This document shows positions 12,501 to 23,754 of a stretch of DNA of 64,000 nt, in pieces. Every line of letters starts with the position of its first letter. Position 1 is the first letter of the stretch. The stretch is taken from contig NC_133536.1 in the NCBI RefSeq assembly GCF_048544455.1, positions 200,883,325 to 200,947,324 of the forward strand. The letters run 5' to 3'. Origin of the DNA: Silene latifolia. Taxonomy: Eukaryota; Streptophyta; Magnoliopsida; Caryophyllales; Caryophyllaceae. The notes beneath the pieces are model-generated. The model was not told the DNA's origin, ran no database searches, and saw nothing but the letters and a program-made list of their open reading frames with translations. Both the position numbers and the translations under genes were made by a program.

Positions 12501-15057
12501 CTGTCTTCGGTTTGATCTTCGGGATTGTGATCCTTGTTCGGTTCGTGTTACTGCGATTTTTGGCGTCGGAGAAAGAGACTAGTCCACTGGATAGTTCTTC
12601 ACAATCGACCGGACCATGTCCTGCAAACGAGGTACATGTGACTGCTATCATTGTGATGTTGTTGTTATCAACCCTAGCTAGTGAGATGATAGGGCAACAT
12701 TATTTTTTAGGGCCTATGATATTGGGGTTGGCCGTACCAAATGCATCGCCTCTTGGGGCGGCAGTTGTGTCAAAGTTCGACACATTTGTGTCGGGTTTGC
12801 TATACCCGACTTTTTTGGCTATAAGTGGACTCAAAACGGATATCTACCATGTTAGCATCAAGCAAACACAAACAGCAGCCATTGTTGTCCTTTCCGGAGT
12901 AGTAATTAAGATTGTGGCTGTAGTAATACCTGCCATTTATGAAGATGTACCTTTCCAAGAAGCCTTTGTTCTTAGCCTTGTCATGAATGCAAGGGGTCTG
13001 AATGAGCTCGTCATCTACAATTTGGTTTTAGAAGATCAGGTATGAAGTCAAAGATTTTGCTTGAGACAGAAAATTAATTTAAGTTTACATATGCACATTG
13101 AAAAGTTCACACAAATAAATAACATTACTGAATGCTTCAATTACACCCATCGTATGCGGCAGGATAGGGGGTCAGATGTATACAACACTACCTTTGCGTT
13201 AGGACACATCATTGAAAGAGGCGTGTTTGCCTCAAACAATGGTGAGATTCGATAATAAATATAAAAATTTAAGAAAACACACAATCGCGTGTATATTATA
13301 GCAGTCACGCCGTGACTGGCCATGGCATATCACCATTTGGAGATTTTGTTTACCTTCCACAACATCTTTTGTATCTATTATGTGTCTCAGGTTAAAGTTT
13401 TTCTTTTTTTATGAAATCACACGTTAAAGTTTTTCTAATCTTGTGCCAACCATCCAAATAAAGTGCTAACCTGACCCAAAATAATAATCTTATTTTTATT
13501 TTTTGCGCTTTATTTCAAAAATAAGATTCAAGAACACCTATGTTTCCAAATGACACATAATGAAAAACGCGGTAGCTCTTTTACCCTATTTGCTCCCCCT
13601 GGAGAAAGGCCATGGCAGGTGAGAACAATTAAAGCACAGTCGCCGTGAATATATATATACCTTCCTACAAAAGTTAATAAGTGCCAGTGTGTTACTCATG
13701 AAACTAAATAGAACGGAGCACGTGAGCAACTATATCACTTACCGAGTTACATGCTTGTGTATTTCCATTCTTATAGCTGCTTTTCATATGCGTAGCTAAC
13801 TTGAATCTTGATCAACTACAGAAAATATCAGAAGAGCAGTTCACGCTAATGGTCATCTCTGTTGTATTAGTGACTGCAACAATAACTCCATTTATTAAAT
13901 TCTTATATCATCCTTCAAGGAAGTTCAATCCAATGCGAAAGCTGACCATTCAACACCACAAGAAAGACACTGAGCTCCGAATTGTCGCCTGCATACACCA
14001 ACAAGACGAGGTTCCTACGATCGTTAACCTCCTCGAGGCAACTAATGCTTCTGTAGAAACTCCGGTTTCAGTCATGGTAGTTGTTTTGGTGGAGGTTGTT
14101 GGAAGCTCGGCCGCGATGCTCTTATCTTACCGGCCCCACCGCACCCTTGAACCATGCATCTCAACAAACAATCACATTTCCAACGCTTTCATGCAATATG
14201 AGAGACAAAATCCAGGCTATGTCTCAGTCCAGGTGTTCACCAACATGTCTCATTTGGGTGCCATGCATGATGATATTTCCAGGCTGGCAGCTGACAAAAG
14301 AGCTAACTTCTTAATCCTGCCATTCCACAAGCAATGGGCCATAGATGGGTCCATTGCAAATATTAACCGGCCCATTAGGGCAATGAACCGGAAGCTAATG
14401 GAGTGGGCCCCATGCTCACTTGGGATTCTCATTGACCGAGGACCGGTCAGGGGATCACTCTCCATTCTCAATACCCGTTCCACGTACCGGGTTGCAGTGC
14501 TCTTTATAGGTGGAAGTGATGACATAGAATCCTTAGCCTATGGAGCTAGAATGGTAAGGCACGAGAGAGTTGAAGTCACGGTCATCCGGTTCCTTCTCTT
14601 GGGCCGGGATAACTCAAGAGACAGAAAACATGGGAGTGAAACCATTGCCGACTATAGGCGAGCAAGTGCCGGGAACGAGCGGTTCAAGTACCTTGAAGAA
14701 CTAGTCAAGGATGGAGTAGGGTTAGCTGAAAGTATTAGAAATATGGATAATATCTATGATTTGATAATTGTGGGAAAAAATCATGAAAACTCACCGATTT
14801 TATTTGGGCTACACGAATGGAGTGAGTGTCCTGAGCTTGGGGTAATTGGTGACTTGCTAGCCTCCTCTGATGCTGAGACCACAGCATCTGTGCTGGTTAT
14901 ACAGCAGCAACATTTGGCAGGTAGCACAAGTGGGGCCGCTTATTTTCAGACTGATCGGGATATGTTCATACACGATGAACCGATCTACGATGAACCGAGA
15001 AGCGGTCGCTCTTCTAATGTGTCAATCTCAATATCCATAGATGGTAGCAACAGATGA
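9194..15057 (+). CDS. CHX: Cation/H+ exchanger, CHX family (CPA2), 3 exons, 831 aa
   Basis: Exons are 9194-9415, 12002-13039 and 13822-15057 (222+1038+1236 nt, all phase 0, stop included). Introns are GT-AG. CHX proteins exchange monovalent cations (K+) for protons at endomembrane or plasma membranes. The N-terminal ~440 residues are hydrophobic and carry family signatures: GGLVLGPSALGH after the first splice, SQTLVAFPAIACILAELKI, GPMILGLAVPNASPLGAAVV and SLVMNARGLNELVIYN. From about residue 445 comes the long hydrophilic C-terminal regulatory region, including ADKRANFLILPFHKQW and IYDLIIVGKNHE. Length fits the family (about 780-840). An upstream TTG at 9188 is in frame, but ATG at 9194 is preferred. 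It resembles CHX13-15-type members, though the subfamily is uncertain. Intron 1 (2,586 bp) is swollen by repeats. Convergent with the RER gene. Confidence 0.93.
9475..9566. repeat. (AAT)n microsatellite in CHX intron 1
   Basis: About 30 AAT units. A shorter AAT run (11763-11784) precedes the second copy of the duplicated intron segment. The poly-Ile frame over it is spurious. Confidence 0.9.
9567..9762 (+). repeat. Duplicated CHX intron segment, copy 1 (196 bp)
   Basis: This 196-bp stretch, from ACGCCATACGAT to ATACCTGAAATT, recurs at 11785-11980 with about six substitutions and no length change. Both copies are preceded by an AAT run. Only copy 2 joins exon 2, through TCTTGGTTCAATGACTGTGCAG. 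The second copy therefore keeps the true intron 3' end. Confidence 0.92.
9763..11762. mobile_element. ~2 kb insertion in CHX intron 1 with Helitron-like 3' end
   Basis: AT-rich, non-coding sequence between the two 196-bp copies. It ends with the perfect hairpin CCCGTGCAACTTTGCACGGG (11732-11751), then eight bases, then CTAG (11759-11762) and T. This is the classic Helitron 3' terminus (hairpin plus CTRR, inserted before T). I cannot find a matching TC 5' end, so the left boundary is uncertain. It carries a nested MULE-type MITE. Confidence 0.55.
11156..11536. mobile_element. MULE-type foldback MITE, 381 bp, 9-bp TSD
   Basis: Long inverted arms start GGGTTATTTCATAAC on the left and end in the complement of GGGTTATTTTATAAC. 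Arms extend over 100 bp (ACCATACCTTCTAATAA on one side, its complement on the other). A perfect 9-bp duplication TATTATCAA flanks it (11147-11155, 11537-11545), typical of Mutator-like elements. The TIR family is shared with the element at 27837-29232. Confidence 0.9.
11785..11980 (+). repeat. Duplicated CHX intron segment, copy 2 (196 bp)
   Basis: Same sequence as 9567-9762 with about six differences clustered around 11866-11900. It lies just upstream of exon 2 (12002). A false open frame runs through it into exon 2. The splice acceptor TGTGCAG at 11995-12001 sets the real exon edge, because GGLVLGPS then follows exon 1 VAQIV in phase. Confidence 0.9.
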
Positions 15058-15847
15058 GGGACAGAAACTGTATATAAATTAGTTAACCAAATAGAAGGTT
15101 AGTGTGTAAGTGTAACTAACCTAGAAAGTAGAGTAATAGAATTGAACTTGTATCTTGAAATCTTCAGCTGGATGTAGTAGCATCTCTTGAAACTTGTATC
15201 AAATGTCTGATTGAGAGCCTCTCCTCATCAACATGGGAGTCCTCAGGCGTAAATCTTCAAAGATGTCTGAATCTCCACGTCAACTTCAAAAGAAAATTCT
15301 CGAGTACACTAGATGTACCACGTCATTGTTCACTCTAATCATTGAGATTACTTTTTTCCCCCCACGATTCTGTTTCCCTATTTCTGAGAAATTCTACCCC
15401 ACATCTACGATATTAATTTTCTCATTGGTAAGTTCAGAATTTAAGATAATGGGATATGCCAGATGTGCCAAAGAATTTTTCACTTACGAAACTCTGGTAA
15501 CCGGAGACCTCTTACCACAGTTTACATTTCACAGTGAATGATTGGTTTCATTAATGGCAAGTTTTATAAGCATAGCATTAAAACAGTGAATGATTGGTTT
15601 CATGCAGGGTTGAGGGAAATAATTAAAGAGGAATAAAAGTGAATCAAAATTTTATTTAACAGCAATTTAAGTTGAAACTTAGTATGTAACAGAGTACCTG
15701 CATGGCTGCACTCATTTTTCTGTGGTCCATGGCACTTTCTTTGTGCCATGATATTACGTATGAATGTTACAATAAATATGACGACCTAAACTAGGTTGAC
15801 AAAAACGTTGCTGGGCCAGAGATATCTTAAGCAATCATATGTTTAGC
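15058..15847. other. Intergenic region between convergent CHX and RER genes
   Basis: It holds the two 3' flanks. A short direct repeat ACAGTGAATGATTGGTTTCAT appears near 15533-15553 and 15585-15603. No coding frame of note and no clear transposon. Confidence 0.4.
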
Positions 15848-18800
15848 TCACGGATTTTGGATGTCATTGGTTTTGGTGTCTTCTGAGCTGCTGCAGTCAA
15901 CAGCAGAACAGCTAGCGGATTCTGAGGCTTGGATGGATGCATCAATGGTCAAATCTGAAGCTTCAGGCAACGATTCAACCTTCCGTGTCTGCAGCCCCGT
16001 GTAGCGTGCCAAATCAATCCATTGCTGCAGCAAAAAATGAAACATTTTTAATGCCAGACAGTTGGCAGCCCTAGCAAGAGACTAATGAACTTAAGCAAGC
16101 AGAAACACAAAAAGTATTCAAAGCAAATGCTTAGTAGGCACATCTATAATCATGAACCATCAGCGTAGCTCAGAACATCTTCATAAGGACATACACAAAA
16201 ATTAAAAGACTAAACTAGATCCACAAGTCTATAAGCACGGTATATACATAATATATAGGAAGTCCAAGTCATTCACTAGACTAGCAGATGGCAAAGAATA
16301 CTGACCTGGGTTCCCCAGTAGGAATTGATAACCCTTGCAATAAATGAGATTGAGTTCACAAAAAGTGTTTGAGAAGGCAGAAGCTCAGATATACGATGCT
16401 CGATTACACCTGCAATGACCTGTAAGCAGGCCATAATCTCATTAACAAGTAAAATACAAAAGGACAGATGTTGAAGGAACAAACTTTGAAATGATGATAA
16501 CTCGAAAGCAGCTAGATCAAAGTCACTATGAACATAATGAGGGAACTTTACCTGGTATCGCAGATTTGCTGACGTTCCAAGGAAGCAACTGTAGACCAAT
16601 GCAGTTTTCAGGATGGGGGATCTTCTTAATTTCTGGTCGGTATCCAGAGCTGGATTCAGGTATTTACGTGCAGAAAAAAGGATATTTGAAGATGCCACGG
16701 CACCGATGCTAGAAACAAATCCAACACCGGCAAGTTTCAGACCACCAATAAGCACTGACGCCACTCGGTGACTTAAATCCCAGCTCTTGCCAGCAGGAGT
16801 CTTTTGAAAGGCATTATCGGGAATGGATCCCAATAGACCTTTTAAAGAATCTATACCGTCAGACATACCCATCTCATCACCAGAAGATAGAAAAGATATA
16901 GTTGGCGCAGGTAGCCACACAGTAAAAAAGTCCACTACAGCTCCCCTGAGTGTGTCAGTAATGACATAGTCAAGTTCGAGGAAAAAGTTTTCTTTGCGCT
17001 TCTCATACTGTGCCACCAGGGTTGTGGTTAAAGATATAGTTTCTTCGATTGCTAATCTGTGTAGAAAGTTTGGATCTGCTAATAACCTTTCTCTGAAACC
17101 CTGCATGGATGTCAAGTTACAGTGAGCCGGGATCAACTTTGAAGAACTACGAAGTCTTAATGCTTATATGATACTCCGTATATAGCATCATAACATAAGA
17201 AAGCTATATGCTTTTACATAGGGAATGGATTCAGTCTAATATGTTACCTGAAAGCGATGAGTAAGTTCTGATATCATGGGATATCGTTCCAGATTGAAGA
17301 AGTTTTCTAGCACCTCTGGTGACACAAGACCAAGATCAAGTCCTCTTTGGAGATCCTGGCAGGATATCAAGATAATTATATTATAGTTAAGGTAAAAGAA
17401 TAATGCTTGGATAGCAAAAAACACATGATCCTGTTGATAACTTGCTTGTTATAAAAGGCCACAGATTTCACATTCTTGAACCAGTCGATCATGAGAAGTT
17501 GTCAGTTTGAACCAGTATTTTTAACGAATTGAAGTAGATGACCATGAAAATCTAAAAATTTCCAGGATAAATAAAATCAAAAGACACTCATTGAAAGATA
17601 ACAGCATCTCAAGTCTCCTTGTTGATTCATGAAACAAAAGCTGACATTAGATCATAGGGTATACTGACTATACTCTACTACCCGTGTCTCATTGAAAACT
17701 ACAACAAGATATGATCTCGCTGATCATAATAAGAGAATAAAGTAGTCAATAAACCAGTATCTAAGATTCCTTCAGAAAAATGACAGCATGCAGTAGATTG
17801 GTGCTCTCTATATAAAAAGGATTCAGCTTAAGCGTTCAAACAAGTAAAAAGCATCTGTTTTCATTTCCGAAATTTCTGGTTTTAAGTTCCATTTCATTCA
17901 AAATGATTGTCTTGTTTTTTACAGAAGCAGCAGTCATTGCATTATGTACGAGCCAACATAACATCACGATCTTGTAAATATCAGTAATTCAAATTCAGAT
18001 GACCCCATACCAGACAAGCAAGTTTGCAAACTATTTCTGGCAGTACCATGATGGTTATCAAATTGCTAAAAAGGACGGAGTTCGAGGATAATAAAGGATC
18101 TCTATGAATTCTAAAAATTCCAGTGTATTTAGCAGCATCTAGAGCATCTTATCGAATCTGAGAAATATCCGCAGATAACTCATTCCATACACCTCAAGGA
18201 CAATAGAGTGTCGCGCAAAGCTCCATAAACACCAGATAGCACGTTGTCGAAATTGGAAAGTTGATTAACATTTAAAACTAAAGAAAAACTTAATAAGCCA
18301 GAGTTTGCTACAGCACTGACTCGTCGCCACTCGCGACTAGGCATAATGGATTGACATCACTCAATTTTGAAGGTGACTTTTTAGTGGGAGCACCCCACAC
18401 ACACAAGAATTAAGAAAGGTATTTCTTGTCAGAGTAGATTTTAGGTGTTAAAACCCGAAAGCTAGTTCACGGAGCATGTCACGGTTATTTAAATTGTAGG
18501 TCTTCAAAGTTAAAACTTTATTAACAGGTCATTAAATATAAGGACTTGCCAAGGAGACATCTAATGCATCTCAACTAAGGCTTTGATGAATAAATTACCT
18601 GGGGAAGGGCATCTCTTCTCCTGCCAGCAGCATTCATTACACGTGCAATTTCAGCGCGATCAAAACAGTTTCTAGTGCAACCTCTAGCAGCAGAATACCA
18701 CAAGAAATCGGCAATAGGAACCTCTCCTTCTCTTCTAATGAACTGCCTTTCGGGGTTGAGGAGTACAACAACTTGATTCTTCTTTTGCATCTTTTTGGAA

Positions 18801-21367
18801 ATTCTTGCTGGAATCCCTGTGCCTCGTGCTCCATACATAACATGAGATGCACCTGTGATAACTACAAGCAAACCAGAAGGTCCTCCATCGGTCACGGCTT
18901 GTAAAATGAGTTGAGCCGTAGTATAATCCTCAACCACCCTAGCTTGTACTGAAAGATATGAGGTTGGACCAAATGTCAATGCCTGATTCAAAGAATTTGG
19001 GTCTTTTGATGTTCTGCGGGGGATGGCACTAAAACCAGATATAAACCCAGAGCCAGCAGGGGGAGTATACTTCTTACGATCAGCTTTTGAAAGTCCACGA
19101 ATACCTTCAGCTTGAACAGTCCGCAGAACCTAGTAATATTCAACAATACTTGTAAAGTAAAACCCACAAAGAGAAAAGTGAAATAGTAAATACTCTGTCT
19201 TCTTAAAAATTCACACATGCAAATTTAATAACTTTATTCATATGACAATGCATCTAAAGTAAAACGCATGCTTCTGTTTGATATTTTCGTGCCATGTCTT
19301 TTGCTCAATTTGTATTCACAAATCTTCTCAAACTGCTAAATCTACTATGTACTCATTTCTGAACCAAAACTTCTCTCACAGATATTGAACTGTATCCTCT
19401 AATGTTCCTATTCCCTTCCTCTCACAATGTAATGACAAAATTGCAGTGCAATTCAAAGTCCCTTGCTATTTATCGTAAACAACTTTGAATTATATGAAAT
19501 ACTACTCCGTATTCAACAACACCAGAATTGTTTTTCTTTTACTTGACTATTAATCACGAGTTTCATTCAAATTTTCCATGATAAAAGTTTCTTGCCAGTC
19601 GAAGCTGACAAGTTCTAAGATGAATGATGAGAATAAAAGAAATCACCTCAAGTGGCGTGCCACAAGCTACCAGCCGTACTCCATTATCACGACACCAAGT
19701 TAAAAGAGGTTCATACTCCTGCCAGCGCTCAGGTGGCCAGTGTGATGTATATGATTTTAAGGTGACCCCATCTATCCTGTAACCAAGTATTTTACAATGA
19801 TTCAGAACACAGAGAGATAAAAAAACACTTGCAAGTTGCAACACATCAACAAAAACGGTTGAACTATGTTACTCGGACTCTTCAATATACTTCGTGTACC
19901 CATGTCGGACACTCGACACTCGGACATGGGTAGGACACTCGGACATTTCATTTTGGACCAAAAACATGAATTTTTGTCATAAAATAGCCGTATTTGACAC
20001 TTGGACACGTACCCGTGTGGGATACTTCTAACCGAGTCCAAGCAACATAACGGTTGAACCAGTGGATAAGAACGTCAACAGAACAACCTTAAAATTTAAT
20101 GCCGGAGAGGACTTATCAGGCTATTATCCAAGCTTCTGGATTTTATACTCAAAAACAAACGCAAGCATCTCCTAGAACAACAAACACAGTCTTAAAGGAA
20201 GAGACAGGTATTGTCACATAAAATTTCATCATTTGCTAGTCAGTTCAACACTTTAAAGTCCACATCACTGGTGTACCATATCAGTTGCAATGGTTATCAT
20301 ACAAGTAGCTACCAGAAGAACCATACCGGTTTCTGGGAAAACTAAGCGAACAATAGACATTTCACATGACTTCAGAAGGCAGATGAAGACAAATTTAACC
20401 AGATGCTCAAATTTTGATGTTAGCTCGTCCACACTTGCATTCACAATAGATGTGTAAACACTAGAGAAATCAATGCAAATATCTCAACATCATTACATAA
20501 CACGCATCATAGTCTAAAGCACTCCCTCGTATGTAAATGAAATCGAACATTGCTAGCTGTGTTAATGAATACAGGCATACAGTACAAAATCAATCATAAA
20601 AAACATCAGAATTGCGACAAAAACAGAATATTACTTGCGGAAGAACAATCATGATAGTATAATCTACACAATTTTTAAGAAAACAACGAAAAACAGAACT
20701 TAATTAAGCACTACCTTCCATCAATGAACTGATTGAGCTGTTCCTGCATATCACAAGGAAAAGCCTCAAGTGCCAAAGAAATAGACCTCTGATTATCCAA
20801 ACACCTCCGTCTCAAATTCTTAACAATCTCAAACTCCAATTCCTTATCGTCTCGAGTCGGAACTTGCTCCGCCTCTCCTAAATACAAAACCCTAGCATTC
20901 ATCACCTTCTCCCACACCTTACTCCTATCCTTCCCCATCGCCACTGGTTCTCCTATCGCCGCCGCATCGTATATCCTCGCCGACAACTCCTCTGCCTTCT
21001 CGACCGCCACCTTATCCGCCGTCGCCTTCTCCGTCACTTCCGCCGCCTTCTCCACCGTGAGAGCGTTATTCTCCGGCGTAGAGTTCGCCGGAGACTTCTC
21101 GTCTGCCTTAACTACCGCCGACCGAAGAAAACTAGCTCCGACGGCGAACAACGGCGTGATGATGAAGCTCCGTCGCGCATGTCGGCGTTGTTCGTCTGAA
21201 TTCTCGTGATTTTCGACGGAATTGTTGCTCGAAACAGTGATATTGCGGAATTTACGTCGGAGATTAACTGTCGCCGGATTTTTTCGCCGACGAAGATTTT
21301 CCGGCGAGAAGTGACGGAGTAATTGCTGAGGTTTGTAGTCAACGCCTCGATTGACGTGAACCGCCAT
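15848..21367 (-). CDS. RER5/6: RETICULATA-RELATED 5/6-type plastid protein (DUF399 + DUF3411), 7 exons, 753 aa
   Basis: Exons in coding order: 21367-20715, 19776-19647, 19129-18599, 17355-17248, 17100-16552, 16419-16306, 16024-15848 (2262 nt, phases consistent). The start is the Met of MAVHVNRG; an in-frame Met at 21469 would add 34 residues not resembling a transit peptide. Residues 1 to about 100 are basic and Ser/Arg-rich, as expected of a chloroplast transit peptide. Residues ~170-435 are the ChaN-like DUF399 region ([44 protein letters not shown]). Residues ~440-690 are DUF3411 ([40 protein letters not shown]), with hydrophobic stretches suggesting membrane insertion. The tail (696-753) is acidic and Ser-rich. 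The family acts at the plastid envelope in leaf and plastid development. The exact activity is unknown. The ChaN/DUF3411 pairing is characteristic of RER5 and RER6. Confidence 0.93.
19865..20048. mobile_element. 184-bp MITE in RER intron 1
   Basis: The terminal inverted repeats are TATGTTACTCGGACTC on the left and the complement of TATGTTGCTTGGACTC on the right. An 11-bp direct repeat AACGGTTGAAC flanks it (19854-19864, 20049-20059), which fits a 9- to 11-bp target duplication. The interior repeats CGGACATGGGTA-type motifs. A MULE or hAT-related origin is possible; the superfamily is not certain. Confidence 0.8.
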
Positions 21368-21945
21368 TGATGAGTTGAATAGTGAGAGGTGAAGAGGAGA
21401 AAGAAAATCCTCAGCGTGGTACTGCAGCCAAAACGACGTCGTCACACATGGCAGATTGGAGGGAAGCAAGTTGGTAGTGTAATGTGCGAACGGGTGGAGT
21501 TTGCGCCTTAGAAAATTTGTGATAGGAATACAATTTTCGTGGATTTTCTGACGTGTTATTTCTTTATCGATTATCGATTATTATGAAACCGTCTCATACC
21601 CTCATCGAAACATTTGACTAAAAAGTGATAGACTGATAGGTTCATCGGTTTACGTCGTCTGTTATTACGTCCACGAATTTGGTACCTCAGTTTTGGAGGG
21701 TTGATTGTTCGTTTTGCCTATCAACTTTTGTCATGATCTAGGTGTACAAATGTGGAGGCTAGAGAATTGAAATTTGGAGAAGACCAAAGGCCATTGTATT
21801 TAAAGAGTGAATAAACAATAAAACAACGAAGTAAGTTGTATAACATTCATTAGATCTTTATCCATTTGCCTAAAGATTTGTCTTGCTAATGAACAATTCA
21901 AGTTATTCGTATATTATGACGGTGTTTATCGATTCTTAATAATTA
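21368..21945. promoter_or_regulatory. 5' flank of the RER gene
   Basis: This is the upstream region of the leftward RER gene. I see no clear TATA box within 150 bp of the start. The first exon and its flank are GC-richer than the surroundings. A Stowaway MITE begins at 21946, about 580 bp upstream of the start codon. Confidence 0.3.
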
Positions 21946-22153
21946 TTCCCTCTGTCCCGCTCATTTGTTGTCCTTTTCTATATTGGGGTGTCTCAGTGAG
22001 TTGTTGTCCTTTCTATTTTAAGAATGAACTTGATGAACAATTTGATCATTCACCCTCAATTTCTTCCACTTGTCATTTGGTAATTGACCCCTCCCTCTTT
22101 TCTTGGTCTTTGTGTCAAATCCAAAGAACAACAATTGACCAGAACGGAGGGAG
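21946..22153. mobile_element. Stowaway MITE, 208 bp
   Basis: The left end is TTCCCTCTGTCCC, a slightly decayed form of CTCCCTCCGTCCC. The right end is CGGAGGGAG. Flanking TA dinucleotides are at 21944-21945 and 22154-22155. The interior has TTGTTGTCCTTT and its complement near the ends. Confidence 0.85.
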
Positions 22154-22811
22154 TATAATCTACATTGATCAGGGGTGAAAATAACTTGGAATTATGGCAG
22201 AAGGACAATGAATTTCAAGAAGAAGATTAAGTGTGAAATCCATATCTTATACTTAATTGTTACATCAAATGAGGAAATAAGCTTATATAGTGTTCTAAAG
22301 GGCAACAAGTTCATGTATCAAAACAAAAGAATTAATGAATAACGCAAATAAATTGTTATGTGCTAAATTTATGAATCATATGTTTGAATAAAATTCAGTC
22401 GCTAAATTTATCAATGGTAAAACAGTATAACCGATTGTTTCACTGAAGTATTGTAGGTCAGTACTTTAAACACTTGCATAAAGAACCACGATTTTAATAG
22501 ACGTTACTCACATATGAAAAAAAACGTGTATTCTAAAAAAATAATGGAAAATTGATTTTAGAATTTAGCTCCAAATAAGGCCATTTGTAGTTAACTATAG
22601 TGTAAAAGCATGTTCAAATGTCACTCTAGTATAGAGCTAAACTAAAGTGAAATAAGAGTTAATTTGTGAAAATTAACTTAAACTAAAGTAAATGAAGTTG
22701 AACTGAACAGAACTGAATTAAACTAAAATAACTGAAATTAAGTTCAAAAAAAGAAGGCCTTACTTCTATTGGATTCGATCCTATATTACAAGACAGTATT
22801 ATAGAGGAGTT

Positions 22812-23488
22812 TTTTTTTTTTTTGTTGAAATGTGAGTATGATATATATTAAGAGACAAAACGATGATTACAAACGTTTTAAGTTGCCCGCAGGCACACCT
22901 GCCTAAGCAGACTAAACTAAATACAAAAAAAAGGATAATCCTTGTCAATCAGCAACTATAATACCCCATCTATGGAGCCAACACTGTTCTGTCCTACTGA
23001 TGATCACCTTCTCCCCATTGCCATTCCTTCCAAGCTTGTTTCTGACCCTTCTCTTCTCCTCTTCTTTAATGACTGCAGCTAATAGTCTAATACAGCCGGC
23101 CTGACCAGTACAGCATTAACCCGAGCATTATTTCTTTGAGACCAGATATGATAGTAGCAAGCTGTCCAGATGAGTAGATGACCCTGCTTCTTCGGAGTAG
23201 TGCGTGCATTATATGTTGCTCCCACTACAATACTGACCTTAATCTTAAAATCACACCATTCTTCAACAGTCAACAGAACCTGGATGCTATATGAACAATT
23301 AAAAAATAAATGGTCCTGTGTTTCAGGGTCAATGTCACATATACAACATCTATTATCAGGGTAGCATCCAAATTCAAACAACCTGGCTTTAACATTCCAT
23401 CCCTGATTAAAATCCAAGTTATCATGGAATGTTTAGAGTAGTTCCATATGTTCCATACTATCTGAGTCCAATCTTTTGCAGGCTGAGA
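22812..23488 (-). mobile_element. 5'-truncated L1-type LINE insertion
   Basis: The minus strand ends in a poly-A run (poly-T at 22812-22823 on +). A 17-bp target duplication AGTATTATAGAGGAGTT flanks it (22795-22811, 23489-23505), the hallmark of target-primed reverse transcription. The coding remnant is a zinc-finger RVT domain (zf-RVT) downstream of LINE reverse transcriptases: WNVKARLFEFG, then Cys/His spacing in CCICDIDPETQDHLFFNC. A frame break lies just upstream of WNVKARL. Only about 677 bp remain, so it was truncated on insertion. Confidence 0.92.
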
Positions 23489-23754
23489 AGTATTATAGAG
23501 GAGTTGCTCTTTAGAAAGAATGGTATTTTAATGGGCCAAGCCCAATAATTTTTTACTTTGAAATTTGTGACGGTTATCCCTTCGGTCCAATATGAGGAAT
23601 CCCATATTCTGCCTTTTGATCGGTTGGGTCATTGGGTACTTGCCTACTTGGGTTGCACCTTGCACGTCTTGCACTCCGTATTTCGTATTTTCGTAATTCC
23701 GTTTTTCGTATTTCGTATTTCGTATTTCGTATTAAGCTTATCAATCAAGCAATA

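Noticed and set aside
18637-18852. Minus-strand open frame in RER exon 3
   Set aside because: Shadow of the true RER frame, which is supported by splice phases and domain match.
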